64,000 nucleotides of DNA from Methylobacter psychrophilus (lineage in GTDB: Bacteria > Pseudomonadota > Gammaproteobacteria > Methylococcales > Methylomonadaceae). The stretch's first letter is position 1. Each line of letters begins with the position of its first letter. A program made the translations under genes and the position numbers. This document shows positions 22,553-32,873 of the stretch, piece by piece. The stretch lies in NCBI RefSeq assembly GCF_025583945.1, contig NZ_JAOEGU010000018.1:1-64000 (forward strand), written 5' to 3'. Below the pieces are notes generated by a model. That model made no database searches, was not told where the DNA came from, and worked only from the letters and a program-made list of their open reading frames with translations.

Positions 22553-24700
22553 GTGACTTTAAGAAAGATAAGCGGCCTTAACTTTTTACCAACATTGACA
22601 AATAAAATGACACGAAATCGACTTTTAGGATTAATTACGATCATGGTTCTTATTAGTGGCGGGGTTGCTAATTATGCCTTTAAAGCTGAAACAGAAAGCA
22701 GTGGAGAAATGGTTTTAGGTCATGGCAATCTGGATGCACTGAAAGGCATTTATGGCCAATGGCAAGAACATTACGAAGCGCGGGGTGGTAATGCGACTAC
22801 GTTACGTTTATCACTGGCCCATTCTAAAGTGTTATCAAATACCGACTCAAAAGCTCGCGGCACTATGGAGCTTAACTTAATAAACGGTTCCATAGTCGTT
22901 AAAGTGAAAGATCTTGACAAGCAAATTTATGATGTGTGGTTGGTTGATAATCATGAAGGTGTTAATCGTACCGTTAAGCCGGAGACTGGCGATAGTTTTT
23001 TTCGTCTGGGTACGTTAACTCAACATAATGATATAGCTGAACTGACAACACAAATCAATCGAATCGCCCTGGCTGATTTTAAAATTGATATGGTAACAGT
23101 AACCTTGGCAGGGAAAAGCCCTGATCAAAGTATTGTTATTGCAGGGGCCCCCGATTTCTTACAGAATTTATATTACGCTGACAAGATCTGGGCTCAAGCG
23201 GCAGTTGGTAGTGTAAAAGACGTATCTGAAACCCGTTCACCTTTTGATTTTTTGTTACCTAAACTGGCACTTGCCGTTGATGCTAATCAACTTAATTTGG
23301 CTGGTGTAATGGGTACACAGATTGCCGAAGGACGCCGAATTTTTGTTAATGAAACGTTTAACGGTAATGGACGTACCTGTAGCACTTGCCATCGATTGGA
23401 TAACAATCATACGATTGATCCAAAATATATCGCTAATCTGCCGCTTTCTGATCCGTTATTTGTCGCTGAAACCAATCCGGCCTTGAAGACAGGTTTTGAA
23501 AATCCCAAGCTGATGCGCCAACTGGGGTTGATTTTAACCAATATTGACGGTTTTAATAAACCTGCAGTGATGCGCGGTGTACCTCATACCTTGGGGTTAT
23601 CTAAAACAATGACTACTGAACTTATGGTAAATCCAAACGGTGCAAAGGGCGAGTTTGCTTTGGATGAAGAATTTGCTCATGCATTGGGTTGGTCTGGAGA
23701 TGGCTCGGTGGGTACCGGATCTTTGCGCGAGTTTACCTTTGGTGCAATTGTTCAACATTTTACCAAGTCTTTGGCAAGAACCCCCGGCACCGATTTTCGA
23801 TTGCCAACTGATGCAGAATTAAATGCTTTACAAGCCTACATGCTTTCGTTGGGACGTAGTCAGGAATTGAATTTAAGCAAGATGACTTTTACATCCGAAA
23901 TTGTCCAACGCGGCTTGGTCTTATTTAACGTAAAAAATAATCCGGTTGTTGCCGGTAAAGCAGTTTTAGGTACGGGAGCTAATTGTAATGGCTGCCATAG
24001 CAATGCCGGTGCAATCAGTTCTACAACGGGTGGGAATCCTACCAGAAATACCGGCATTGAAGCCATGAAAGATCAACCTGCGGTGTTATTGGATCCGACC
24101 ATTGCTATTGACGGCGGAATTGGCGATGTCGATATTAAAGGTTGGTGTAACGATAATGATGAGGATACACCGTGTAGTTATGGTGAAGGTCGCTTTAATT
24201 CACCCAGTTTAATAGAAGCGGCAGATACGGCACCTTTCTTTCATAACAACAGTGTGAGCAGTATAGAAGAAGCCGTTGCTTATTATAATACCGATGATTT
24301 TAATCAGTCGCCAGGTCACCTTACCTCGTCTAACGCGGATAGAACTATCAAGATTGGTTCTTCGCAAGTGGTTGCTGTGTCTTTATTTTTAAGAACTATC
24401 AATGCGTTGGAAAATATTCGTAATTCCAATGCCCTAGATGATCAAGCTATTCGGTTAAATGCAGGCAATGGTAGAGAAATTACTTTGTTGGCGTTAGCTG
24501 ATACCGAAGATGCCATTCAAGTACTGACAGAAGGACAGTTATTACCTTATCCTGAAGCAGTGAACAAGCTAAAAGCTGCTTATAAACTGGAATATACCGC
24601 CTCTTTGTCGCCATTGCCGGGACTGCGTAATATTATGTTGAATAAAGCTAAAGCGTTAAAATTGCAAGCTGATGCCTTAATGGTAAACAGAGCCCCATAA
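22553..24700 (+). CDS. di-heme cytochrome c (peroxidase-like) with N-terminal extra domain
   Basis: The product is 715 residues from the GTG at 22553; an ATG at 22607 would remove 18 residues. A single N-terminal hydrophobic segment (~24-44) serves as signal or anchor. Residues ~60-230 are an unrecognised domain with no haem motif. The remainder is a di-heme cytochrome: CSTCH (C276-H280) and CNGCH (C478-H482), with peroxidase-like features (KPAVMRGVPHTLGLSK, FNSPSLIEAADTAPFFHNNS). It should be periplasmic and membrane-tethered or surface-exposed. It shares a sigma-54-type promoter region with a divergent PEP-CTERM gene. Whether it acts as peroxidase or oxidises a partner protein cannot be told from sequence. 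Confidence 0.8.
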   Translation: MTLRKISGLNFLPTLTNKMTRNRLLGLITIMVLISGGVANYAFKAETESSGEMVLGHGNLDALKGIYGQWQEHYEARGGNATTLRLSLAHSKVLSNTDSKARGTMELNLINGSIVVKVKDLDKQIYDVWLVDNHEGVNRTVKPETGDSFFRLGTLTQHNDIAELTTQINRIALADFKIDMVTVTLAGKSPDQSIVIAGAPDFLQNLYYADKIWAQAAVGSVKDVSETRSPFDFLLPKLALAVDANQLNLAGVMGTQIAEGRRIFVNETFNGNGRTCSTCHRLDNNHTIDPKYIANLPLSDPLFVAETNPALKTGFENPKLMRQLGLILTNIDGFNKPAVMRGVPHTLGLSKTMTTELMVNPNGAKGEFALDEEFAHALGWSGDGSVGTGSLREFTFGAIVQHFTKSLARTPGTDFRLPTDAELNALQAYMLSLGRSQELNLSKMTFTSEIVQRGLVLFNVKNNPVVAGKAVLGTGANCNGCHSNAGAISSTTGGNPTRNTGIEAMKDQPAVLLDPTIAIDGGIGDVDIKGWCNDNDEDTPCSYGEGRFNSPSLIEAADTAPFFHNNSVSSIEEAVAYYNTDDFNQSPGHLTSSNADRTIKIGSSQVVAVSLFLRTINALENIRNSNALDDQAIRLNAGNGREITLLALADTEDAIQVLTEGQLLPYPEAVNKLKAAYKLEYTASLSPLPGLRNIMLNKAKALKLQADALMVNRAP

Positions 24701-24731
24701 TGATTAGTTAATCAATAACGGTGTAGTCAGG

Positions 24732-24758
24732 CCTGACAGGTACATAAAGCCTGTCAGG
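24732..24758. terminator. bidirectional stem-loop between convergent genes
   Basis: CCTGACAGG (24732-24740) and CCTGTCAGG (24750-24758) form a perfect 9-bp stem followed by TTTGCTTT on the plus strand. It lies between the cytochrome gene and the convergent GldG-like gene. Confidence 0.65.
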
Positions 24759-24774
24759 TTTGCTTTCATCAGCA

Positions 24775-26121
24775 TTAGCGCTGTTTACGTTTGTGCCAGA
24801 TGATAAATCCTGTACCGATCAACACTAGCGGGATGATGAGTAAAAAGCCAAAACCTATGGCAGCAACTGCTGTTTGGGTTAATTGCAGGCTTTTATCGCT
24901 TGCGATTTTTGCCGGAATGTTGATAAACCGGTCATCATGAATGAGCCATGAAACCGTTTTTAAGCCCATATCCAGATTACCGACATTGCCTAAGTAGGCA
25001 TTGGATAAAAAGTCGCCATCACCAACCACCACGATGCGTTGCTGCGTTGTTTTATTGAAATTTCTGGTTAAGGCATAGGCAAAAGCAAGCGGGCCTTGTT
25101 TTTCTTGGCCATTGGCATCAAAACGTATTTTCCCTTTGATAGCCCCTGTTTCTGTCCATGACTTTGCCGAACTACTTAGCAAGGGTGAGCTGGTAAAATC
25201 AGTTTTACCGTCAATTTCAAGTGCTGCCACAACCGGATACAGGGTTATAGTCTGAAAACCTTTGGTGACAGGATGAGGTGCGTATTCGCTGACGAGTATA
25301 AAGCTGGGGTCATCAATACCATAAAGCGTTGAGTTACTGTCAACGATAATTCCATCAAGCTGCTTGATACCCAAGAATTTTAGTAAGTCAGTAAGTTGTT
25401 TGTTATCAGGGTCGGTTAATACCAGTAGATTGCCACCGCGTTGAATATACCCCTTGATGATAGCTATTTCACCGGTCAGTAACGCTACTTTGGGAGCGGC
25501 AATGACCAGCAAGGCCGAGTTGTCTGGAATAGCCGGTAGCGTTACCAAATTAAGTGTTTGAGCATTGATTTTTCGATGAGCCAATTCTTTGCCAAACTGT
25601 CCAAAATCGAAATTGGCTATACCATCAGGCGAGCGTTCACCGTGACCGGTTAAAAAAGTGATCCAGCGTTCATTGGCGTTGGTTAGTTGTAACAGGGCAT
25701 TGGTCAGCGAAGACTCATCAATGAAGGTGAGCTTTTCGGTGCGTTCCTGATAGTCGACAATAATAATCCCTTCCGGGCCTATATTGAGTTCACGGGTTTT
25801 TTCAGGCTCAAAATCAGGATCGATAAAGTTAAGCGTTAAATTGGCTTTATAGCGGCTATAGCGATCCACTAATTGTGCAATTTGGGTTCTTATCGGCTGG
25901 CCTTGTTTAATATAAGCCGTAACAGTGACTTTATCGGGTAGGGAAAGGAGTAATTTTTGCGAGGCTTGCGACAGGGTATTGCCGGCATTGTTGGTAATAT
26001 CTGTTTGTATGCTGTAACGCGTAGTTAAAAAAGCCAGTGTACCCAGCACAAATAATAACAGTGCGGTAACAAGAGTGCTTTTCAGGCGTAGTTGTTGGTG
26101 TATTCGTGGTGATAATTTCAT
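24775..26121 (-). CDS. GldG-family ABC transporter auxiliary protein
   Basis: This 448-residue membrane protein has one N-terminal transmembrane helix (~16-33), a large extracytoplasmic domain and a C-terminal transmembrane helix (~418-440) ending in HKRKQR. The domain has ITFLTGHGERSPDG and VLTDPDNKQLTDLLKFLGIK, matching the GldG/ABC_transp_aux family found beside GldA/GldF-type transporters. Its start overlaps the stop of the permease gene by 4 bases (ATGA), so the two are translationally coupled. The substrate is unknown; in non-gliding bacteria the system is commonly annotated only as an uncharacterised export system. Confidence 0.85.
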   Translation of the reverse strand: MKLSPRIHQQLRLKSTLVTALLLFVLGTLAFLTTRYSIQTDITNNAGNTLSQASQKLLLSLPDKVTVTAYIKQGQPIRTQIAQLVDRYSRYKANLTLNFIDPDFEPEKTRELNIGPEGIIIVDYQERTEKLTFIDESSLTNALLQLTNANERWITFLTGHGERSPDGIANFDFGQFGKELAHRKINAQTLNLVTLPAIPDNSALLVIAAPKVALLTGEIAIIKGYIQRGGNLLVLTDPDNKQLTDLLKFLGIKQLDGIIVDSNSTLYGIDDPSFILVSEYAPHPVTKGFQTITLYPVVAALEIDGKTDFTSSPLLSSSAKSWTETGAIKGKIRFDANGQEKQGPLAFAYALTRNFNKTTQQRIVVVGDGDFLSNAYLGNVGNLDMGLKTVSWLIHDDRFINIPAKIASDKSLQLTQTAVAAIGFGFLLIIPLVLIGTGFIIWHKRKQR

Positions 26122-26876
26122 TTTTGTAAGCGGTCGTTATCCAGACTGCGGATACTTAGCAAGATAAAGGTAGCAGTAAACAGTAAAAAATAGCTTATAT
26201 CCACCGAGCTAATCAGGCCACTTTGAAGATTTTGGAAATGCCTTAAAATGGATAAATATTCAAAGAGTTCGCTGCGCTGTTCTTTCATCCCCGCTGACCA
26301 GTCCAGTATCCATAACAGTAATAAAATACCGAAAGTGCCCATTGCTGCAATCGTAGGATGACCTGCTACAGTGGACATAAACAGACCGGTAGCAGTAAAG
26401 GCACTGACCAATAACAATAATGCCAAAAAATTGGCAAATAATTTACCCATATCCAGTTCGCCGCCAATCAGTAAAGACAACGGCATCAAGGTGATGAGAC
26501 ATACCAGAAGCAACAATAAGCCAAGGCTGCCCAAGTACTTGCCGATAATAATATCGACAGTGGAAATGGGCGCAGACAGCAGCAGGGTCAGGGTTTTATT
26601 CCGGCGTTCTTCACAAATAAGGCGCATGGTTAACAAAGGAGTGACCAGTAATAAAATAATGCCGGCGTTACCATATAACGGTGTGACGATAATATCGGTT
26701 AAGCCGGGTGCACCGTCAATGCCGGCTAATTTGGGCTGGATTAAGGTGAAGGTTTCAACTTGGGTTAAAAATAAATAGGCCAACAGGCATTGCAGGATGG
26801 CCAATACTGTCCAGGCCAACGGCGATATAAACAGGCTTTTAAACTCTCGTGTGGCTATTGTTAAAATCATGCTCAT
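26118..26876 (-). CDS. ABC-2 type permease (GldF-like)
   Basis: This 252-residue integral membrane protein has about six hydrophobic segments (LAWTVLAILQCLLAYLFLT, IILLLVTPLLTMRL, SLGLLLLLVCLITLMPLSLL and others). The intracellular ICEERRNKTLTLLLSAPIS motif is typical of ABC-2 permeases of the GldF/NosY type. It is encoded between the ATPase and the GldG-like protein with 4-base overlaps on both sides, so the three form one complex. Confidence 0.9.
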   Translation of the reverse strand: MSMILTIATREFKSLFISPLAWTVLAILQCLLAYLFLTQVETFTLIQPKLAGIDGAPGLTDIIVTPLYGNAGIILLLVTPLLTMRLICEERRNKTLTLLLSAPISTVDIIIGKYLGSLGLLLLLVCLITLMPLSLLIGGELDMGKLFANFLALLLLVSAFTATGLFMSTVAGHPTIAAMGTFGILLLLWILDWSAGMKEQRSELFEYLSILRHFQNLQSGLISSVDISYFLLFTATFILLSIRSLDNDRLQK

Positions 26877-27799
26877 GACTGACTATCCTTGGTCAGGGCA
26901 ATAAAAACATCTTCCATTGACTTTTTTATAGGTGTCAGTTCCTGAAGTTCCCAGCCATTGGCAATAATAGTTTCGATAATTTGCCGGGTTGGATCATTAA
27001 CTGTGTTGTAATGGATATTGAGCTGATGGTCGGTAATATTTTCGATAGCATTTATGCCGGAAATGGCTAATAAAAGGCTTTTGTCCGCGGCTAGTCGGGT
27101 GGTAACGTGAAGACTGTCGGTATTCATGGCCTCGTTAAGACCGGCAATACTTTCCTTTAATATCAGTCGTCCTTGATGAATGATTTGTACATGCGTACAG
27201 GATTCTTGTACTTCGTTAAGAATATGTGTCGATAGAATGATCCCGTGATCTTGCCCCAATTCACGTATTAAGGTGCGGATTTCTTTGATTTGTATGGGGT
27301 CAAGGCCAACCGTGGGTTCATCAAGAATAATAACATCCGGGTTATGCAAGATAGCCTGGGCAATACCGACACGTTGTTGAAAGCCTTTGGACAGATTGGC
27401 AATCAAACGGTGTGATACAGCCATTAAGCCACAGCGTTCCTTGGTCTTGTTAATGGCATGAGTGATGGCATTTTTAGGGATACTTTGAAGTGCCGCGCAA
27501 TAGTGTAAAAACTCTTGTACACTCAGTTCCTTATAAAGCGGTGGTGTATCCGGCAAATAACCAAGACTGCGTTTGGCCTTGTTGGGTTGATCCAGTAAAT
27601 CAAAACCATTAATGATAATTTGCCCTGAACTGGGCGCGAGGTTACCGCTCAGCATTTGCATGGTAGTGGTTTTACCTGCACCATTAGGACCAAGAAAACC
27701 AAGTACTTCACCTTTTTCCAAGGTAAAACCAACGTCATTAACCGCACAGACTTTACCGTAATAACGATAGAGATGGTCAACTGTTATCAGGTTTGCCAT
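26873..27799 (-). CDS. ABC transporter ATPase (GldA-like)
   Basis: This 308-residue cytoplasmic ATPase has Walker A GPNGAGKTTT, Q-loop LGYLPDTPPLY, signature LSKGFQQRVG, Walker B VIILDEPTVGLDP and the switch His in LSTHIL. The C-terminal ~90 residues form the extra domain usual in ABC-2 exporter ATPases. It is encoded 8 bp after the hflD gene and overlaps the permease gene. Confidence 0.93.
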   Translation of the reverse strand: MANLITVDHLYRYYGKVCAVNDVGFTLEKGEVLGFLGPNGAGKTTTMQMLSGNLAPSSGQIIINGFDLLDQPNKAKRSLGYLPDTPPLYKELSVQEFLHYCAALQSIPKNAITHAINKTKERCGLMAVSHRLIANLSKGFQQRVGIAQAILHNPDVIILDEPTVGLDPIQIKEIRTLIRELGQDHGIILSTHILNEVQESCTHVQIIHQGRLILKESIAGLNEAMNTDSLHVTTRLAADKSLLLAISGINAIENITDHQLNIHYNTVNDPTRQIIETIIANGWELQELTPIKKSMEDVFIALTKDSQS

Positions 27800-27807
27800 A
27801 TTGGCGA

Positions 27808-28431
27808 CTAGACCTTTTTTAGCAGGATTTGTAATTCAGCCTGAATCTTTTTGCGGTAAAACAAAAACTTCCAGCGCGTACCGCCACATTGTCGCCACAA
27901 GATAGCTGATCTTACACCTGCCAGCAAACAAGCACGTATTTTATTGGCAATTTCGGGTCTGGATAAATATTCCTGATTACCATTAACCATGATTCTTGGT
28001 TGCAAGGTACTGATGGTATTCTGATAAACATCGCCAAGATTTGCCAGTACGTTTTCATGTAACAAACCAAAGTGTTCACTCTGTGCCTGCGCTTTAGAAA
28101 TGCCGATTTGAATGATATTAAGCAGATCCTTGCGATCTGATAACTGATTTTCTAGAAAAACCAGTGAAGCACAATAACGCGCCTGTTCAGGATTAACAAT
28201 TTTAAAGCCGGTCATTTGTATGTTAAGTTGCGTCAAGCCCAGTTTTATTCCATCCAGGCTTCCATAAATATCAATGACGCTGTCTGAATCTATTTTTAAG
28301 ACACTGGCAAGACTGGTTTCCATGGCTAGCGGGTCAGCAGTTCCTTTGGTGGCCAGTTGTTGTACCAATGCGGCTGCCTGAGCAATACCGGCAAGCGCAA
28401 TAGTTTGGTTGGTAATGGTGTTTAATTGCAT
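27808..28431 (-). CDS. hflD: HflD-like lysogenization regulator homologue
   Basis: This 207-residue all-helical protein matches HflD (YcfC): TIALAGIAQAAALVQQLAT at the N-terminus, LASVLKIDSDSVIDIYGSLD, then the NPEQARYCASLVFLENQL block and the RPEIANKIRACLLAGVRSA segment. In E. coli HflD is a peripheral membrane protein that binds phage lambda CII; its housekeeping role is unclear. In many gammaproteobacteria the gene follows mnmA, whereas here it heads a unit with an ABC exporter and has a ~210-bp non-coding region upstream shared with copZ. Confidence 0.88.
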   Translation of the reverse strand: MQLNTITNQTIALAGIAQAAALVQQLATKGTADPLAMETSLASVLKIDSDSVIDIYGSLDGIKLGLTQLNIQMTGFKIVNPEQARYCASLVFLENQLSDRKDLLNIIQIGISKAQAQSEHFGLLHENVLANLGDVYQNTISTLQPRIMVNGNQEYLSRPEIANKIRACLLAGVRSAILWRQCGGTRWKFLFYRKKIQAELQILLKKV

Positions 28432-28640
28432 AAGTAACGTCGTGTTGTTTGGCAGTTAAAGTGATATCCAGAAATGAATAGGTTCAAATTACGCAGAAAA
28501 CGAATAAAAAGTCATATTCTTCTCAGGAAATCACCTAAGATGGATAACTGTGTATTTAAAGTTAACACGTTGTATCATAATTACTGACGATTAGTCGAAT
28601 ATGATATAAAAATGTAAATTACTAACCCAAGGAAAAAGCA

Positions 28641-28850
28641 ATGATTGAATCTACAGTTTTAACAGTGACCGGTATGAAATGTGGTGGTTGTGAAAGTAAT
28701 GTAACCGGTAAGCTAAACGCCATTGATGGTGTTATTTCGGTTAAAGCAGTATTTAAGGATGAAACTGTTAGCGTCGAGTATGATACTGAAAAAACAACAT
28801 TGGATACTATTAAAGACACCATTACTGGCGCGGGTTTCTTGGTAAAGTAG
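28641..28850 (+). CDS. copZ: heavy-metal-associated copper chaperone (CopZ-like)
   Basis: This 69-residue single HMA-domain protein has the metal-binding loop GMKCGGC. It would deliver Cu(I) to the CopA ATPase encoded 37 bp downstream. The beta-alpha-beta ferredoxin-like fold is expected over the whole length. I found no clear CueR-type operator in the leader. Confidence 0.9.
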   Translation: MIESTVLTVTGMKCGGCESNVTGKLNAIDGVISVKAVFKDETVSVEYDTEKTTLDTIKDTITGAGFLVK

Positions 28851-28887
28851 CTAATAAATTATCGAACTTTTAGCGTAGGTACATTTT

Positions 28888-31131
28888 ATGAGTACAGAAA
28901 AAACCTCTGATGAGGTACGTTTATCTATTTTAGGAATGCGTTGTGCAGGTTGCGTAAGCGCTGTTGAAGGTGCTTTGGCTGCCGTTGATGGAGTTACTTC
29001 TGTCAGTGTTAATTTTGCCGATCATTCTGCGATGATTAAAGGCCATCCTGACACGGATGCTTTAAAGCAGGCGGTTCAAGAGGCTGGTTTTGATGCCGCA
29101 GTCATGGAGGGTATGGAAGATCCGGCCGAGCAGGAAGCGCAGGAATTACAGCGTTATCGCCAGCTAATGAAGAAAGCGGCGGTTGCCGGAGTTTATGGTG
29201 CCTTACTGATGCTGGCAGAGCATTTTAGCTGGCTGCCAGAAATAGGTTCTGCGACCGGGCAGTGGCTTTGGCCGGAAATTGCCCTGATCACTTTAAGTAT
29301 ACTGGTTTATTCAGGCTGGAATTTTTACAGTGGCGCGATCAAGTCCTTGCGTCTGGGTCAGGCCAACATGGATACCTTGATTGCCTTGGGTACCGGTTCG
29401 GCATGGCTTTACTCCTGCATAGTCATTGATTATTCAGCAACCTTGCCCACCTTGGCAAAACATGCTTATTTTGAAGCGGCTGTAGTGATTTTGGCTTTTA
29501 TTAATTTGGGAACCGGTCTGGAAACACTGGCCAGAGGTAAAACATCCAGCGCGATTCGTCAATTAATCGGTTTGCAACCGCGTACCGCTCGTGTGGTTAG
29601 AGAGGGCGAAGAACTGGATATTCCTATTGAAGAAGTGGGTTTGGGCGAGACTTTGCGAGTCAGGCCCGGCGAAAAAATTGCCGTTGACGGTATTTTGCTG
29701 GAAGGACATTCAACAATGGATGAATCCATGTTAACCGGTGAGCCGATGCCGGTAGAAAAAACTGTTGGCTCAGAAGTAGTGGCCGGTACCATGAACCAGA
29801 CCGGCAGCTTTCTGTTTCAGGCAACCCGTATCGGACGTGATACCGCTCTGGCACAAATTATTAAAAGCGTACGGCAAGCACAAAGCAGCAAACCTGAAAT
29901 AGCCCGCTTGGCTGATAAAATTTCCAGCGTTTTTGTCCCTGCCGTCGTTGCTATTTCAGTGCTGACTTTTCTGGTCTGGTACACTTTTGGTCCCGATCCG
30001 TCATTGGGTTATGCTTTTGTAACGTCAATGACAGTGCTGGTTATCGCTTGTCCTTGTGCGCTGGGTTTGGCAACACCCATTTCAGTTATGGTTGCGGTGG
30101 GTCGTGCGGCACAGTCAGGTATTTTGATTCGTAAGGGTGATGCATTACAGGCAGCCGGCAAATTAACCTGCTTAATCCTGGATAAAACCGGTACGGTAAC
30201 GGAAGGCAAACCTACTGTGTCAACGCTTGAAGCCTTCGATGATTATACCGAAGAGCTTGTCTTGCAATTAGCTGCAAGTATTGAGTCAGGTTCGGAACAT
30301 CCTTTGGCGGCGGCTATTTTAAAAGCGGCAGAAAACCGGCAAATAAAACTTGAAAAAGTGCAGCAATTTGAAGCGGTTGCCGGTTTTGGAGTCACCGCCA
30401 ACATTAATAAACAAGCTGTTGTTTTTGGCAACAAGGAATTGATGGATAGCAAGGGTATTAATTTTACCCCTTACAACAATAGTCTGGAAAAGCTGTCAAC
30501 CTTGGGTCAAACGCCGATGCTACTTGCAGTAGATGGCAAAATAGCCGGTATTATTGCGGTCTCTGATCCCATTAAAAAGGATTCGTCACAAGCGGTACAG
30601 CGTCTTAAAAATCAAGGCCTGCGTATCATCATGGTGACCGGGGATAATCCACTAACGGCAAATGCTATTGCCCGCCAAGCCGGTATTACTGAAGTCAGGG
30701 CGCAAGTATTGCCGCAGGATAAAGCGGCTGTGGTGAGAGAGTTGCAACAACAGGGTGAAATCGTCGGTATGGTTGGCGATGGTATTAATGATGCACCTGC
30801 CTTGGCACAAGCTGATGTAGGTCTGGCTATTGGTACCGGTACTGATGTCGCTATTGAAAGCGCCGATGTCGTCATTTTACAAGGCTCCTTGTTAAAAGTA
30901 CCTGAAGTAATCGAGCTATCCAAAGCGACCGTCATTAATATTAAACAAAACCTGATTGGGGCTTTTTTCTATAATACTATCAGTATCCCCGTTGCCGCAG
31001 GTTTGTTGTATCCCGTATTTGGTATTTTGTTAAACCCCATGATTGCTGGTGCAGCCATGGCCATGTCTTCTTTGACGGTAGTGACTAACGCCAATCGCTT
31101 ACGCTGGAAAAAATTTGATGTCGATAAATAA
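28888..31131 (+). CDS. copA: Cu(I)-exporting P1B-type ATPase
   Basis: This 747-residue inner-membrane pump has one N-terminal HMA domain (GMRCAGC, C19 and C22), the actuator TGE (283-285), the transmembrane CPC motif (388-390), the phosphorylation motif DKTGT (~431), a HP motif (SEHPLAAA) and the hinge [12 protein letters not shown]. The single HMA domain and CPC place it among Cu(I) exporters. It works with the CopZ-like chaperone encoded just upstream to remove copper from the cytoplasm or supply periplasmic cuproproteins, important in copper-dependent methanotrophs. Confidence 0.95.
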   Translation: MSTEKTSDEVRLSILGMRCAGCVSAVEGALAAVDGVTSVSVNFADHSAMIKGHPDTDALKQAVQEAGFDAAVMEGMEDPAEQEAQELQRYRQLMKKAAVAGVYGALLMLAEHFSWLPEIGSATGQWLWPEIALITLSILVYSGWNFYSGAIKSLRLGQANMDTLIALGTGSAWLYSCIVIDYSATLPTLAKHAYFEAAVVILAFINLGTGLETLARGKTSSAIRQLIGLQPRTARVVREGEELDIPIEEVGLGETLRVRPGEKIAVDGILLEGHSTMDESMLTGEPMPVEKTVGSEVVAGTMNQTGSFLFQATRIGRDTALAQIIKSVRQAQSSKPEIARLADKISSVFVPAVVAISVLTFLVWYTFGPDPSLGYAFVTSMTVLVIACPCALGLATPISVMVAVGRAAQSGILIRKGDALQAAGKLTCLILDKTGTVTEGKPTVSTLEAFDDYTEELVLQLAASIESGSEHPLAAAILKAAENRQIKLEKVQQFEAVAGFGVTANINKQAVVFGNKELMDSKGINFTPYNNSLEKLSTLGQTPMLLAVDGKIAGIIAVSDPIKKDSSQAVQRLKNQGLRIIMVTGDNPLTANAIARQAGITEVRAQVLPQDKAAVVRELQQQGEIVGMVGDGINDAPALAQADVGLAIGTGTDVAIESADVVILQGSLLKVPEVIELSKATVINIKQNLIGAFFYNTISIPVAAGLLYPVFGILLNPMIAGAAMAMSSLTVVTNANRLRWKKFDVDK

Positions 31132-31455
31132 TATATCAAGAGCTTTCCCAATTCTTTGACTCGTAGAGGCTAACCTGTGTGTTTACCTGATTTAATTGAT
31201 TTTTTCATTTTTGGTAGATATACCGGCCTGTCTTTACGCTTTTGTTATTGAATGTTAATGCTTTGACCGTACAAAAATGAGGCATGGGTGACTAATACTC
31301 GATTAAGCTTCACATATTGCCTTACTGTAGGTAAGAAAACTGATAATTTATGAGAGGATAACTGGCATTAACAGCCCGTTCAAATTAAAATAGACGGTTT
31401 TTTATTGAAAGTAATCAATAATCATATCAAGACAATCACCTCCGACGGACTTTTA
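31132..31455. other. intergenic region, nothing recognised
   Basis: The 324 bp between copA and cysD contain no gene, strong hairpin or sigma-54 match that I can see. They presumably hold the cysD promoter and leader. Confidence 0.4.
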
Positions 31456-32364
31456 ATGACTGATCATAAACTAACACACCTTAAAGAGCTGGAAGCTGAA
31501 AGCATTCATATTATTCGTGAAGTCGCAGCTGAATTTGAACATCCTGTCATGTTGTATTCCGTTGGCAAGGATTCTGCCGTCATGTTACATCTAACCATGA
31601 AGGCATTTTTCCCCGGTAAGCCACCATTTCCGATGATGCACATCGACACGACCTGGAAGTTTAAGGAAATGATCGAATTTCGTGATCAACTGATTAAAAA
31701 GCTGGGGCTGGATTTAATCATTTATACCAATCAGGATGGTGTTGATCAGGGCATTGGGCCTTTTACCCACGGTAGCAAAAAACATACGGATGTCATGAAA
31801 ACCGATGGCCTTAAGCAAGCACTGGATAAATACCAGTTTGACGCGGCTTTTGGTGGTGCGCGTCGCGATGAAGAAAAGTCACGCGCCAAAGAACGTGTGT
31901 ATTCATTCCGTGATAAAAATCATCGCTGGGATCCAAAAAACCAGCGCCCCGAATTATGGAATATTTATAACGGAAAAATAGATAAAGGCGAAAGTATCCG
32001 GGTATTTCCGCTGTCCAACTGGACGGAATTGGATATCTGGCAATACATTCATTTGGAAAACATCCCTATCGTACCGCTCTATTTTGCTAAGGAACGCCCG
32101 GTTGTTGAGCGCGATGGCATGTTGATCATGGTCGATGATGAGCGCATGCCTATCGGTCCTGATGAAAAAATTGAAATGAAAAAAGTGCGTTTTCGTACCT
32201 TGGGCTGTTATCCGTTAACAGGTGCCGTTGAATCAAATGCCACGACACTGCCGGAAATTATTCAGGAAATGCTGTTAGCGACCACTTCTGAACGCCAGGG
32301 ACGACTGATTGACCATGATCAATCCGGTTCCATGGAACAGAAAAAGCGTGAAGGGTATTTTTAA
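31456..32364 (+). CDS. cysD: sulfate adenylyltransferase subunit 2
   Basis: Starting at [20 protein letters not shown] gives 302 residues, the length of E. coli CysD; the in-frame TTG at 31405 would add 17 unsupported residues. The N-type ATP pyrophosphatase [12 protein letters not shown] loop, the [17 protein letters not shown] block and the C-terminal [12 protein letters not shown] are diagnostic. It makes adenosine 5'-phosphosulfate with CysN. The gene for CysN follows after an intervening small secreted-protein gene. Confidence 0.95.
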   Translation: MTDHKLTHLKELEAESIHIIREVAAEFEHPVMLYSVGKDSAVMLHLTMKAFFPGKPPFPMMHIDTTWKFKEMIEFRDQLIKKLGLDLIIYTNQDGVDQGIGPFTHGSKKHTDVMKTDGLKQALDKYQFDAAFGGARRDEEKSRAKERVYSFRDKNHRWDPKNQRPELWNIYNGKIDKGESIRVFPLSNWTELDIWQYIHLENIPIVPLYFAKERPVVERDGMLIMVDDERMPIGPDEKIEMKKVRFRTLGCYPLTGAVESNATTLPEIIQEMLLATTSERQGRLIDHDQSGSMEQKKREGYF

Positions 32365-32391
32365 TCTATTCCAGTCATACTCTGGTTATCA

Positions 32392-32820
32392 ATGATGATT
32401 AAAATGTTTGTTCTGGCTTTTGCCGTGCTTTATTGCGTCAATGGCCAGGGTGGTATTTACAAATGCACCGATGTGAAGGGGCATGTCATCTATACGGATA
32501 AAGCTTGCCGTACCAATACCGGTCGTCAGGCTATTGAAGTGATACCAAAACAGGACGCGCCACCATCTTCATTTTTTTCTGCGCCCACTGAAAAAATAAA
32601 GGGGATTATCAAGAGTTTTTCCAGCGAGCGCACAACAAGCTCTGAATTACCGGCCAAGGCCTCATCTACTGTACAGCAAACCTATCATTGTGATGGTAGA
32701 ACTTACTGTTCACAAATGACTTCTTGTGAAGAAGCGACATTTTTTATAAATAACTGTTCTAATACTCAAATGGATGGTAACAACGATGGTGTTCCGTGCG
32801 AAAGCCAGTGGTGTCAATAG
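32392..32820 (+). CDS. DUF4124 plus excalibur-domain exported protein
   Basis: This ~141-residue exported protein has a short signal peptide (MIKMFVLAFAVLYCVNGQ; ATG at 32392 or 32395). A DUF4124-like N-terminal part (GIYKCTDVKGHVIYTDKAC) leads through a Ser-rich linker to an excalibur-type calcium-binding domain (DGRTYCSQMTSCEEA... and DGNNDGVPCESQWC). Such proteins are thought to be envelope-associated. Its position between cysD and cysN is unusual; there is no reason from sequence to link it to sulfate activation. Confidence 0.85.
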   Translation: MMIKMFVLAFAVLYCVNGQGGIYKCTDVKGHVIYTDKACRTNTGRQAIEVIPKQDAPPSSFFSAPTEKIKGIIKSFSSERTTSSELPAKASSTVQQTYHCDGRTYCSQMTSCEEATFFINNCSNTQMDGNNDGVPCESQWCQ

Positions 32821-32873
32821 AGCTTTGTTTTTTGTGTTTTTAACCTTTTACCTTTAAACCTTGAACCTAAATT

